DNA of 64,000 bases from Monodelphis domestica. Its lineage: Eukaryota; Chordata; Mammalia; Didelphimorphia; Didelphidae. The notes under the pieces were generated by a model, which was given only the letters and a program-made list of their open reading frames with translations, had not been told where the DNA came from and did no database searches. The stretch spans positions 125,253,987 through 125,317,986 of the forward strand of contig NC_077231.1 of NCBI RefSeq assembly GCF_027887165.1. Direction: 5' to 3'. Position numbers and translations under genes: made by a program. Within the stretch, counting starts at the first letter, position 1. Each line of letters begins with the position of its first letter. Positions 55,657 to 64,000 of this stretch are shown piece after piece.

Positions 55657-58611
55657 CTAAAGATGAACATATAGTGATAAGATTATCTTTCTGAAATAAA
55701 GATTATTTGAAAGACTATAAGGTAGATAGTTTATGGTAAAATGTTATCAATTTGGGGACCATGATAATATTTGCAGAATTAAACTTTAAAAAGTGCTAAT
55801 GCTCAGATTGAGCTGAGACTGGTGAAGAAAGCTAAGAACAACAACAAAAATATTTTAAAGATATATTGAGGAAATAAGAAGAATTAGAGAGGAAATAGGG
55901 ATACTGCTTGGGGTATATGGGACAATGCTAACCAAAAATGAGGAGAGGTGAGTGAGAGATTCAGCTGCTATTTTCCTTTTTTTTTTCCTGCCAAGAAGAG
56001 TGAGTTTTGCACTGGAAAGCACAGAACAAAAATAGGCGATAGGAGTCAACAAGTAAGAGAGCACCTAACTGCCTTTGGTGAATTAAAGTTACCAAGTTCA
56101 GATGAACCACATTGTAGGTTCCTAAGGAAACCTGGAAGATACGATTGCTGCGTTTTCAGAGGTCTTAAAAAGTCTGTTGAGAAAAGGAATTAAGAATAGG
56201 ATTGGGGGCAGCTGGGTAGCTCAGTGGATTGAGAGCCAGGTCTAGAGACAGGAGGTCCTAGGTCCTAGGAGGTCCTAGGAGGTCCTAGGAGGCAAAATTT
56301 GACCTCAGACACTTCCCAGCTGTGTGACCCTGGGCTAGTCACTTAACCCTCATTGCCTAGCCCTTACCACTCTTCTGCCTTGGAATCAATACTATGTATT
56401 GATGGAAGGTAAGGATTAAAATAAAATGAATAGGATTCGAGAAAGGTAAATATTGTTTTAGGTGGTTTGGTGAATATAGTGCTAGGCCTCTAGTCAAGAA
56501 AATCTGAATTAAAATTTGTCCTCACACACTGTGACCCTGGGCAAGTCCATTTAACCTTGTTTGCTTCAATTACCTCATCTATAAAACTAGCTGGAGAAGG
56601 AAATGGCAAACCATTTAGTCTCTGTGCTAAGAGAGCTCCAAATAAGGCCATGAAGAATGGGAAACAACTGAATAACAAAAATATTTTCTCAATTTTCAAA
56701 GCTTGAATTGATTCCCTGAAAAATGCTAGAACATATTATTAAAAGGATAGTGACCCATTTAGAAAACTGAACAGGTTAAGGAGCCAGCATAACTTAATCC
56801 AAACCAGCTCTAGATCAAGACGACTTTTTTTTTGGACATGGTTACAACACTGGCAAATGAGGGAATGTGGTTTATCTAGATTTTAGCAAAGCATTTGATA
56901 AAAATCTCTCATGCTGTGTCTACAGATAAGACAGAAAAATATGGCCTATGTTGGTTTGGAATTGTTTGAATGCCTGAGTTTGAAGAGAAACCATGGATTT
57001 TTCAGCGTAAAAAGAGGTCTCTACTAGAGTGCCTTTGGGTATCTATGCCCCACTCTGAGCTGTTTAACATTATTTTTATCTGTGACTTAAATGAAGGCAT
57101 AGATGCCTTGCTTATCAAATTTTCAGATGATATAATCCCGTGTGAGAGAGTTGACATACTGGATGGAAGAGTTAGGATTCAAAAAAGATTTTTATAGACT
57201 TAAAACTAATAAGATTTAATAAGATTTCTTTTAACTATTTGTATCTTTTCTCTCTGACAAGAGAAAAAAGTCAACATGTCAGTAGGGGCTTGTGAATTAG
57301 GTTTTTGAGTGGGTGTGGGTCCATAGAGTAACTTGAACTCAAGGTAGCTACTTTGGGGTTCCATATGTGAGTAGGAGGTGCTTTTGTCCTTCATCAATAA
57401 TTACTGACCCCTTATGTCTACATGTCAGTCTTTTAAAAATATTTACTCTTATGTAATTGGCTGAAAGATATAGAGAATGCAAGTTCTTTCTATGCTCTTG
57501 TATAAAAATATATTGATTCCATAGAACAAAACATCTTAAATACTCTCTTCTAATAAATTGTCTTCCATTATTTGCCAAAATTATACAAGATCCTTTGAAA
57601 GATAGTACTGATCTGATCATTAGTATGGAGGCATATGATAGTGATGCTCACTGAAGGTGTTTGTTACTGTCATGGAGGAGATTCAAAACAAGTTCCACTA
57701 AAGAGGTATACTCTCTCCATAGAACTGTAAGCTTCACAAAGCCAGGAATTTTATAATTTTTTTTACCAATTTTGTCTGAAGTTCTTTCTATAGCATTTAG
57801 TGCACTGTTCACACTTAACATATTTTTTTGCTTAATAAAGGAAATTGTTGAAGTTATGAGAATGGATTAGGTTGCTAAGAGGGAGAATGCAGAAAGAGAA
57901 GAGAGAAGCTTTTCCGATATGTGTCAGTCTTCAAATTCCATCTTTCCTGTTTGAGGGGGTATATGGGAGAGGAATGTAATGTGGCATTCCAAAAGAAAAG
58001 AAGACTATCTCCTATGTTCTATTTTAAAATTATTTGAGATAGCCAGAGGGTCCAGGAAGGCTATTTGACCACTGCCACTGAGTCAGCTCAGAGATTTGGA
58101 GTGTCAAGGGGCTAGAATACACAAATGGGTTAGAAAGATTTTGCATCTGAGTTTACAATGAATCTTGATCTCAGATGAGAAATCTCTCCTGAAGGTTCAT
58201 GTTAGATTGACTCAAGAAGTGGCTAGGAAGGTCATTTTTTGTAGTTGGAGAATGACATATTTCATAGCTTAAAAAGTTGTGGTGAACAAAAACCTATTCA
58301 TTCATTTTGCAGAATGAAATAATACCTGGGATTTGATTTGCCACCATTTTCTTTTGAATCTCCTATCGTAATTTCATATTTTGCCATCGTTCCCACACAA
58401 CGATCTCCTCTAGGGATGACCGTGACATTATCAACAATGAATTTTGAAGTTAGGTCTACCATCCACCAGGGTTCAAAATCCTTATTTGTGTGAGTACAAG
58501 AATTTTTGTAGAAATCACTGTCTTCATTCCCATCAACAGCTTTGCCAGATAAGCCAGTGGAGTGGAAAGTGCTGGACTGGTAGGTAAATTTCCCTAGTGC
58601 TATATTGACAC
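55502..58611 (-). CDS. F-type lectin (fucolectin) domain gene, partial: two exons
   Basis: Two minus-strand exons, 58611-58326 then 55656-55502, join in frame (acceptor attccag, donor ccag/gtatt, acceptor ctttag, donor ctctg/gtaagt) into one 147-codon F-type lectin domain. From G1 it has NIALGK, a KAVDGNEDS loop, SCTH at 38-41, PWWMVDL at 48-54, PRGD at 67-70 and CEVEV at 135-139. Compared from memory with the eel agglutinin AAA, with an offset of 11, it keeps fucose-binding His52 and Arg79 (His41, Arg68) and calcium-site Asp38, Asn40, Ser49 and Glu147. It also keeps the Cys pairs 50/146 and 108/124. Arg86 is Thr75, and one of the two adjacent Cys82/83 is Arg71. No signal-peptide exon or sure terminal exon was identified, so the gene is incomplete as annotated. 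Frames are open and splice sites intact, so it looks functional. A secreted, sugar-binding innate-defence role is inferred. Confidence 0.85.
56204..56427 (+). repeat. SINE1-type element with internal ggtcctagga expansion and target duplication
   Basis: A near-consensus copy flanked by the perfect 10-base repeat gaataggatt at 56194-56203 and 56428-56437. Just before the B box (56253-56292) the word ggtcctagga is repeated about four times and replaces the usual ggttcaaat B-box bases, a change unique to this copy here. Confidence 0.92.
56450..56700 (+). repeat. MAR1-type SINE
   Basis: ctgtgaccctgggcaagtcc, ctagctggagaaggaaatggcaaacc, gggaaacaactgaataacaaaaat: the forward orientation of the MAR1 SINE seen reversed at 3.5 kb. 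Confidence 0.8.
56705..57195 (+). mobile_element. CR1/L3-like LINE, reverse-transcriptase fragment
   Basis: gtttatctagattttagcaaagcatttgat encodes VYLDFSKAFD, the CR1 reverse-transcriptase motif A. Further on come agctgtttaacattatttttatctgtgac (LFNIIFICDL) and cttatcaaattttcagatgat (LIKFSDD, motif C). Frames are broken. It lies in the lectin intron on the opposite strand to that gene. Confidence 0.8.
58326..58611 (-). CDS. F-type lectin domain exon A (N-terminal two thirds)
   Basis: 286 bases, entered in phase 1 and left in phase 2. Encodes residues 1-95 plus two bases of codon 96, including the calcium-loop and fucose-site residues His41 and Arg68. The minus-strand acceptor is preceded by a weak, T/A-rich tract (attattatatattccag). 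Confidence 0.87.
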
Positions 58612-58639
58612 CTGGAATATATAATAAGAATTTCAAATC

Positions 58640-59305
58640 AGTTATTATTTACTATGACAAAAAGAAAATTCCTTATAGAAAAACTACACTATACCATCAA
58701 ATCCCAAATCTTATTTGTTTGGCAGTTACATATTTATAATGTATGTATATTTTCAGGAATATATACATACATAAGTTGTCAAATTATACATGAATGGTTG
58801 TTTTTTTAAAGTTTATGATATAGTTGTTTGGAGCTCAGAACATAATATTTTGCCATATTGGCACTGTAATGTTAATGTCATATAGGGGATTCATTTTTAG
58901 GTCAGCCCAACAAATAACATAGAGCATACTTAATATACTTATTAACTGATAGAACTGTAGAACCTAACAACCATGTATAACAAAGTCTCTATAGGAAAAT
59001 TCATTTTGGGCTATAACTTGGGACTTCTGAAACAAATCTCCAGTTGTAGTCCTGATGAGAAAAAGTAGATTTCCCTGGAACAGTCACTGGAACCTCTTAC
59101 CAGGCAGGCCTTCAAGGGTGGGAGGTTGAGAATGGAAGAGTTCTGGAGTGTGGAAGGGGAGGTGTCAGAGCCAGGACTTACTCTTGGTGTAAACCTATGG
59201 GAACATTTCTTGGTGACTCGTCAGGCATCTCATTTCTTTATTCCCCAAGTCTACCAGAGCTAGGGCTGTTTTTTTCTTCCTTCTACTACCAATACTCATT
59301 TCAGT
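58640..59305. other. Intergenic or upstream-intron DNA, nothing recognised
   Basis: No signal-peptide exon for the lectin could be supported here. Confidence 0.35.
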
Positions 59306-59326
59306 GGGAGGAGGAATAGATTCTTT

Positions 59327-59808
59327 TTTTTCTTTTTCTTTTTTGATTTTTCTTCGGTCATTTCCAAACATAATTCATTGGAAACAAAGATCATTTTCTT
59401 TTCTTCCCTCCCCCTACCCCCTCTTCCATAGTCCACGCGCAATTCCACTGGGTATCACATGTGTTCTTGATTCGAACCCATTTCCATGTTGTTGGTAGAA
59501 CCCATTTCCATGTTGCATTAGAGTGTTCATTTAGAGTCTCCTCAGTCATATCCCCTCCACCCTTGTAGTCAAGCAGTTCCTTTTCATCGGTGTTTTTACT
59601 CCCACAGTTTATCCTCTGCTTGTGGATAGTGTTTTTTCTCCTAGATCCCTGCAGATTGTTCAGGGACACTGCATTGACCCTAATGGAGAAGTCCATTACA
59701 TTCGATTGTACCACAGTGTATCAGTCTCTGTGTACAATGTTTTCCTGGTTCTGCTCCTTTCACTCTGCATCACTTCCTGGAGGTTGTTCCAGTCTCCATG
59801 GAATTCCA
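59327..59808 (-). mobile_element. 5'-truncated L1 3' end with perfect target duplication
   Basis: It starts with a T-rich run (tail of a minus-strand insertion) and continues to cctggaggttgttccagtc at its 5' truncation point. It is the reverse complement of the family present at 63.84-64.0 kb. It is flanked by the perfect 18-base repeat aggaggaatagattcttt at 59309-59326 and 59809-59826. A short internal duplication of aacccatttccatgttg lies at about 59475-59510. Confidence 0.93.
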
Positions 59809-59826
59809 AGGAGGAATAGATTCTTT

Positions 59827-61744
59827 CTCATTTTTCTTTCCCACTCTTCTAACTTTAAAGAATGTATATAGCACTTTGGGGGCTTCTAAGGGTTTTATTG
59901 CTAGCAACAATAGAGACAAGGCATAATGATAACAGAACCACAAAGAAATAGCTTATGTTTCTAGTTCTTTTTCCTTCCACAAAGTACATAAAGTGGACTC
60001 CCTCTTAGTACCACCACAGCTTTCTTTCTTTTTTGATCTACAGGGAAGGCTGGAAGAGCTTAAGGAGATAATGATTTGTCTTTGGAGACTCATAGAACTG
60101 AAATATAATGTATTTGTTTCTGAAGTATGTATCTTATCAACAACTACGTTTCAAAATTTATAAATGAAAGCTATCATTTCAGTTTAGGAAATGGTGCTGA
60201 GGTGTTGCTCTGGGGAAAAGAGCTTCAGCCAGGCTTGTAGGAGGTGGTCCTGGGAAATAAATGGGTTAGAGATTAGATACATAAGGACAGTGAAACTATT
60301 ATGAATCATCTTCCTCAGTGGTACATAATGGATTCTTTTTTATTTCTTTCCTTTCAACAGCAGACCATACTATTTTTGGATGAAATTCTACATGAAGGCT
60401 GAAATGCAGATTAGTTTATCTGCTATTGTACTTGAGGTAATATTAAAAAGACTTTTTCAAGTCTTGAATGGGGACTGCTCTCTAAAGGAGTCTCCTTGTG
60501 ACTGAGTTCCAGATTTGTTTCTCTGCGATCTTTTAATAATAAAGTTTCTACTCATCTGGCTCAAAATAGGAAGAAATGGTTCCTTTTTTGTTTACTAGCA
60601 CATGAATCCAGGTGAGGAGAACTGAGGACTGGCTTCTCTTTGACTCTCAGGATCTAATGTGAGGATATCTTTTAAAAATCTTTTTTGTGGTTTCAAAGGA
60701 AGGGTGCTTATAGGTTCCTTAGCCAGTTTTTTTTTTTAACTTTCTCCCTCTAGCAAGTCAGTAAGAACTTTCATGTCTTGCTTTTTTCTTGCTTCTATTT
60801 GTCCTAATTAATTCCTGAGAGAAGTCTTTTGTATGCCAGTCAATGGTTTTTGAGAGATTCTTACTTTAGCAGACTCTTTTTTTGAGGGGCAGACCATGTC
60901 CCCATTGGTGGAATAACTGCAACTGGCAATCTCTCATTTCTTCAGGCATCCCTTTTTCACAGATGGAGCTGTATATCCTTGAAAATAATTCTATGGTCTG
61001 AGACAGGCTCTTTGGAGGGTTCTTGTGGAGTGACAGTGGAAGCTGTCTTTGATAGTGCACTTAAGAAAAAGAGTAACATACTAAGACTCAAATGGAAAAA
61101 AGGAAAGGGAGAAATCCTGCCCCTACCTTCCCCAATGAATTTATAGGACCTTTTTAATCTTCCATAGGTAGTTGCATTCAAAGTGAACATTAGGGACTCA
61201 TTTCTCAAAATAACAGGGAAAAAATTCCTCCAGTAAATTAAAATAGTAAATGTTTCTTAGAATTGAGGAGAAAAGGAAAAGTCTCAAAGCTTGGTATAGA
61301 TCCTGGGAAAGAAAGAATTTCTGGGTCAATGAATTTGTAGGCAAAAGTATCTGTTTTCTTGTACTGTATCTATACTTTAATGTGATGTAGTCAATTTAAT
61401 GTGACTGTTAGACAGCTTTTTGTGGTAAGTTCTAAAGGGAGGAAGAATTTTCTGTAAGTACCCATGCTCCATTCTGAGTAGTATTTTTACTTTCTCCTGC
61501 TCTGAGCCAACCAGATGGATTAAGAAAAAGAGGTAAATGGGAGGAAAAATCTTACTTGATTTAACATTTGTTGTATATAATAATTTAAATAATTGACCCA
61601 ACCAAAGGAAATAGTTGGAATCAGTTTTAAAGAAATGGGAACAATATCTGATAACTATTATACAAAATTTGTAATGAGTTGTTAGATTGGGAATTAAGAA
61701 TTTGAATGTTTTTAATCCGTACCAGATTTGGCTTAGTACTAGGA
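59827..61744. other. Intergenic or upstream-intron DNA, nothing certain
   Basis: An LTR-like tail (aataataaagtttctactcatc) lies near 60535-60560. Candidate exon-like pieces at 60361-60436 (plus) and about 61070 (minus) are discussed under rejected items. No gene is supported. Confidence 0.35.
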
Positions 61745-64000
61745 AGAAAAGAATGCAAAAATCTTAAATAGGATACTAGCAAAAAGACTCCAGCAAGTCA
61801 TCACAAGGGTTATCCACTACGATCAGGTAGGATTCATACCAGGAATGCAAGGATGGTTCAATATTAGGAAAACCATCCACATAATTGACCATATAAATAA
61901 GCAAACTGACAAAAATCACATGATTATCTCAATAGATGCAGAAAAAGCCTTTGACAAAATACAACACCCATTCCTATTGAAAACACTAGAAAGTATAGGA
62001 ATAGAAAGGTCTTTCCTAAAAATAATAAACAGTATATACCTAAAACCATCAGCAAACATCACCTGCAATGGGGAAAAACTCGAAGCCTTCCCAATAAGAT
62101 CAGGAGTCAAACAAGGATGCCCATTATCACCTTTATTATTTAATATTGTACTAGAAACACTAGCAGTAGCAATTAGAGAAGAAAAAGAAATTGAAGGTAT
62201 TAAAATTGGCAATGAGAGACCAAGCTGTCACTCTTTGCGGATGATATGATGATTTATTTAAAGAATCCTAGGGAATCAACCAAAAATCTAATCAAAATAA
62301 TCAATAACTTTAGCAAAGTTGCAGGATACAAAATAAACCCACATAAGTCATCAGCATTTCTATTTATCTCCAACACATCTCAGCAGCAAGAATTAGAAAG
62401 AGAAATTCCATTTAAAGTCACCCGAGACAATATAAAATACTTAGGAATCTATCTCCCGAGACAAACACAGGAACTATATGAACACAACTACAAAACACTC
62501 TCCACACAATTAAAACTAGATCTAAACAATTGGAAAAACATTGATTGCTCATGGGTGGGATGAGCTAACATAATAAAAATGACCATCCTACCCAAACTTA
62601 TCTATCTATTTAGTGCCATACCCATTGAACTACCAAAAAACTATTTTACTGAATTAGAGAAAACCATAACAAAGTTCATTTGGAAGAATAAAGGACCAAG
62701 GATATCCAGGGAAATAATGAAAAAAATACAAAGGAAGGTGGCTTTGTAGTCCCAGATCTCAAACTATATTACAAAGCAGTGGTCATCAAAACAATTTGGT
62801 ACTGGCTAAGCAGAGACAGAAAGGAGGATCAGTGGAATTGACTTGGGGTAAATGACCTCAGCAAGACAGTCTATGACAAACCCAAAGACACCAGCTTTTG
62901 GGACAAAATCCACTATTTGATAAAAACTGTTGGGAAAATTAGAAGATAGTGTGGGAGAGATTAGGTTTGGATCACCACCTCACACACTACACCAAGATAA
63001 ACTCAGAATGGGTGAATGACTTGAATATAAAGAAGGAAACTATAAGTAAATTAGGTGAACACAGAATAGTATACATGTCAGACCTTTGGGAAGGGAAAGA
63101 TTTTAAAACCAAGCAAGTCTTAGAAAGAGTCACAAAATGCAAAATAAATAATTTTGACTACATCAAATTAAAAAGTTTTTGTACAAACAAAACCAATGTA
63201 ACTAAAATTAGAAGGAAAGCAACATATTGGGAAACAATCTTCATAACAAAAACCTCTGACAAAGTTCTAATTACTCAAATTTATAAAGAGCTAAACCAGT
63301 TGTACAAAAAATCAAGCCATTCTCCAATTGAAAAATGGGCAAGGGACATGAATAGACAATTTTTAGTTAAAGAAATCAAAACTATTAATAAGCACATGAA
63401 AAAGTTTTCTAAATCTCTTATAATCAGAGAGATGCAAATCAAAACAACTCTGAGGTATCACCTCACACCTAACAGATTGGCTAACATGGCAGCAAAGGAA
63501 AGTAATGAATACTGGAGGGGATGTGGCAAAGTAGGGACATTATTGCATTGCTGGTAGAGTTGTGAATTGATCCAACCATTCTGGAGGGCAATTTGAAACT
63601 ATGCCCAAAGGGCAATAAAAGACTGTCTGCCCTTTGATCCAGCCATAGCACTGCTGGGTTTGTACCCCAAAGAGATAATAAGGAAAAAGACTTGTATAAG
63701 AATATTCATAGCTGCACTCTTTGTGGTGGCCAAAAATTGGAAAATGAGGGGATGCTCTTCAATTGGAGAATGGCTGAACAAATTGTGGTATATGTTGGTG
63801 ATGGAATACAATTGTGCTAAAAGGAATAATAAAGTGGAGGAATTCCATGGAGACTGGAACAACCTCCAGGAAGTGATGCAGAGTGAGAGGAGCAGAACCA
63901 GGAGAACATTGTACACAGAGACTGATACACTGTGGTACAATCGAATGTAATGGACTTCTCCATTAGTGTCAATGCAATGTCCCTGAACAATCTGCAGGGA
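61745..64000 (+). mobile_element. L1 LINE, 5'-truncated, ORF2 reverse transcriptase to C-terminus, cut by the window end
   Basis: It begins inside the ORF2 reverse transcriptase ([20 protein letters not shown]), followed by [19 protein letters not shown] and [20 protein letters not shown]. The catalytic [11 protein letters not shown] at about 62236 is reached only after a one-base loss near 62213. Later stops at about 62561 and 62840 look like CpG decay (cga to tga). The C-terminal part includes WRGCGKVGTLLHCW, PFDPAIALLGLYPKE and MEYNCAKRNNKVEEF, with a stop near 63948, then 3' UTR to the end. Non-functional, moderately young. Confidence 0.93.

Larger units (their letters stand above)
55657..58325 (-). 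other. Intron of the F-type lectin gene
   Basis: About 2.67 kb. It contains a SINE1-type element, a MAR1-type SINE and a CR1-like reverse-transcriptase fragment. Stretches 55740-56190 and 57240-58320 show nothing further I can name. Confidence 0.75.

Noticed and set aside
60361-60436. Plus-strand exon-like piece: pyrimidine tract plus cag acceptor, open frame (PYYFWMKFYMKAEMQISL), gag/gtaata donor
   Set aside because: No partner exons and no recognised family. The nearby aataataaagtttc tail suggests LTR-derived sequence. Kept only as a weak candidate.
60957-61208. Minus-strand frame with MLLFFLSALSKTAS, considered as the lectin signal-peptide exon
   Set aside because: No donor in the required phase 1 follows it, and the hydrophobic stretch is short. 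It does not join to the acceptor at 58612.
30000-64000. C-type lectin (CLEC4-like) exons expected downstream of NECAP1
   Set aside because: No WIGL, WxWxDGS or Cys-spacing pattern was recognised in the given frames. A profile search would be needed to exclude decayed copies.

Overview
The window looks like nuclear DNA from a marsupial. It is AT-rich, intron-bearing and full of interspersed repeats. The commonest repeat is a roughly 200-bp tRNA-derived SINE (tRNA-like A/B boxes, a tail resembling gaaggtaagggtttaaa) that I know as the marsupial SINE1 type. MAR1-type SINEs, old MIR/L2 copies, CR1/L3-like LINEs, L1 and ORF1-only (HAL1-like) L1 derivatives, and a class I endogenous retrovirus are also present. 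The exact species cannot be read from the sequence.

Two host genes are supported. The first is a complete plus-strand NECAP1 gene (adaptin-ear-binding, clathrin-coat-associated protein). It has eight coding exons from 16441 to 28083, a CpG-island promoter at about 16.1-16.6 kb, a 7.3-kb repeat-rich first intron and a 3' UTR of about 1.85 kb. The predicted protein has 282 residues and an unusually long Pro-Ala tract. The second is a partial minus-strand gene with two exons (58326-58611 and 55502-55656) that splice in frame into one F-type (fucolectin) lectin domain of 147 codons. F-type lectins have been described mainly from fish, amphibians, invertebrates and bacteria and, as far as I recall, are missing from placental mammals. 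This is the most interesting object in the window.

Layout: 0-16 kb is intergenic (L1, MIR, L2 and CR1-like fragments, plus a degraded class I ERV pol at about 6.2-8.9 kb carrying a later L1 tail). 16-30 kb is NECAP1, whose intron 1 holds a pyrimidine-rich degenerate minisatellite, a long L2 copy interrupted by an insertion with a small secreted-looking ORF, and a hAT-type miniature DNA transposon. 30-53 kb is intergenic and repeat-dominated, with two L1-derived elements (34.0-37.3 kb on plus, 51.2-53.0 kb on minus) and several LTR relics at 40.4-43.0 kb. 53-59 kb holds the F-type lectin exons among CR1-like LINE pieces, and a perfect 25-bp-arm inverted repeat lies about 310 bp beyond the downstream lectin exon. 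59-64 kb holds an antisense L1 tail with an 18-bp target duplication and a 5'-truncated sense L1 that runs off the window end.

In placental mammals, from memory, NECAP1 lies between C3AR1 and the CLEC4 C-type lectin cluster. I recognise neither here. The F-type lectin lies in the interval downstream of NECAP1, on the opposite strand.
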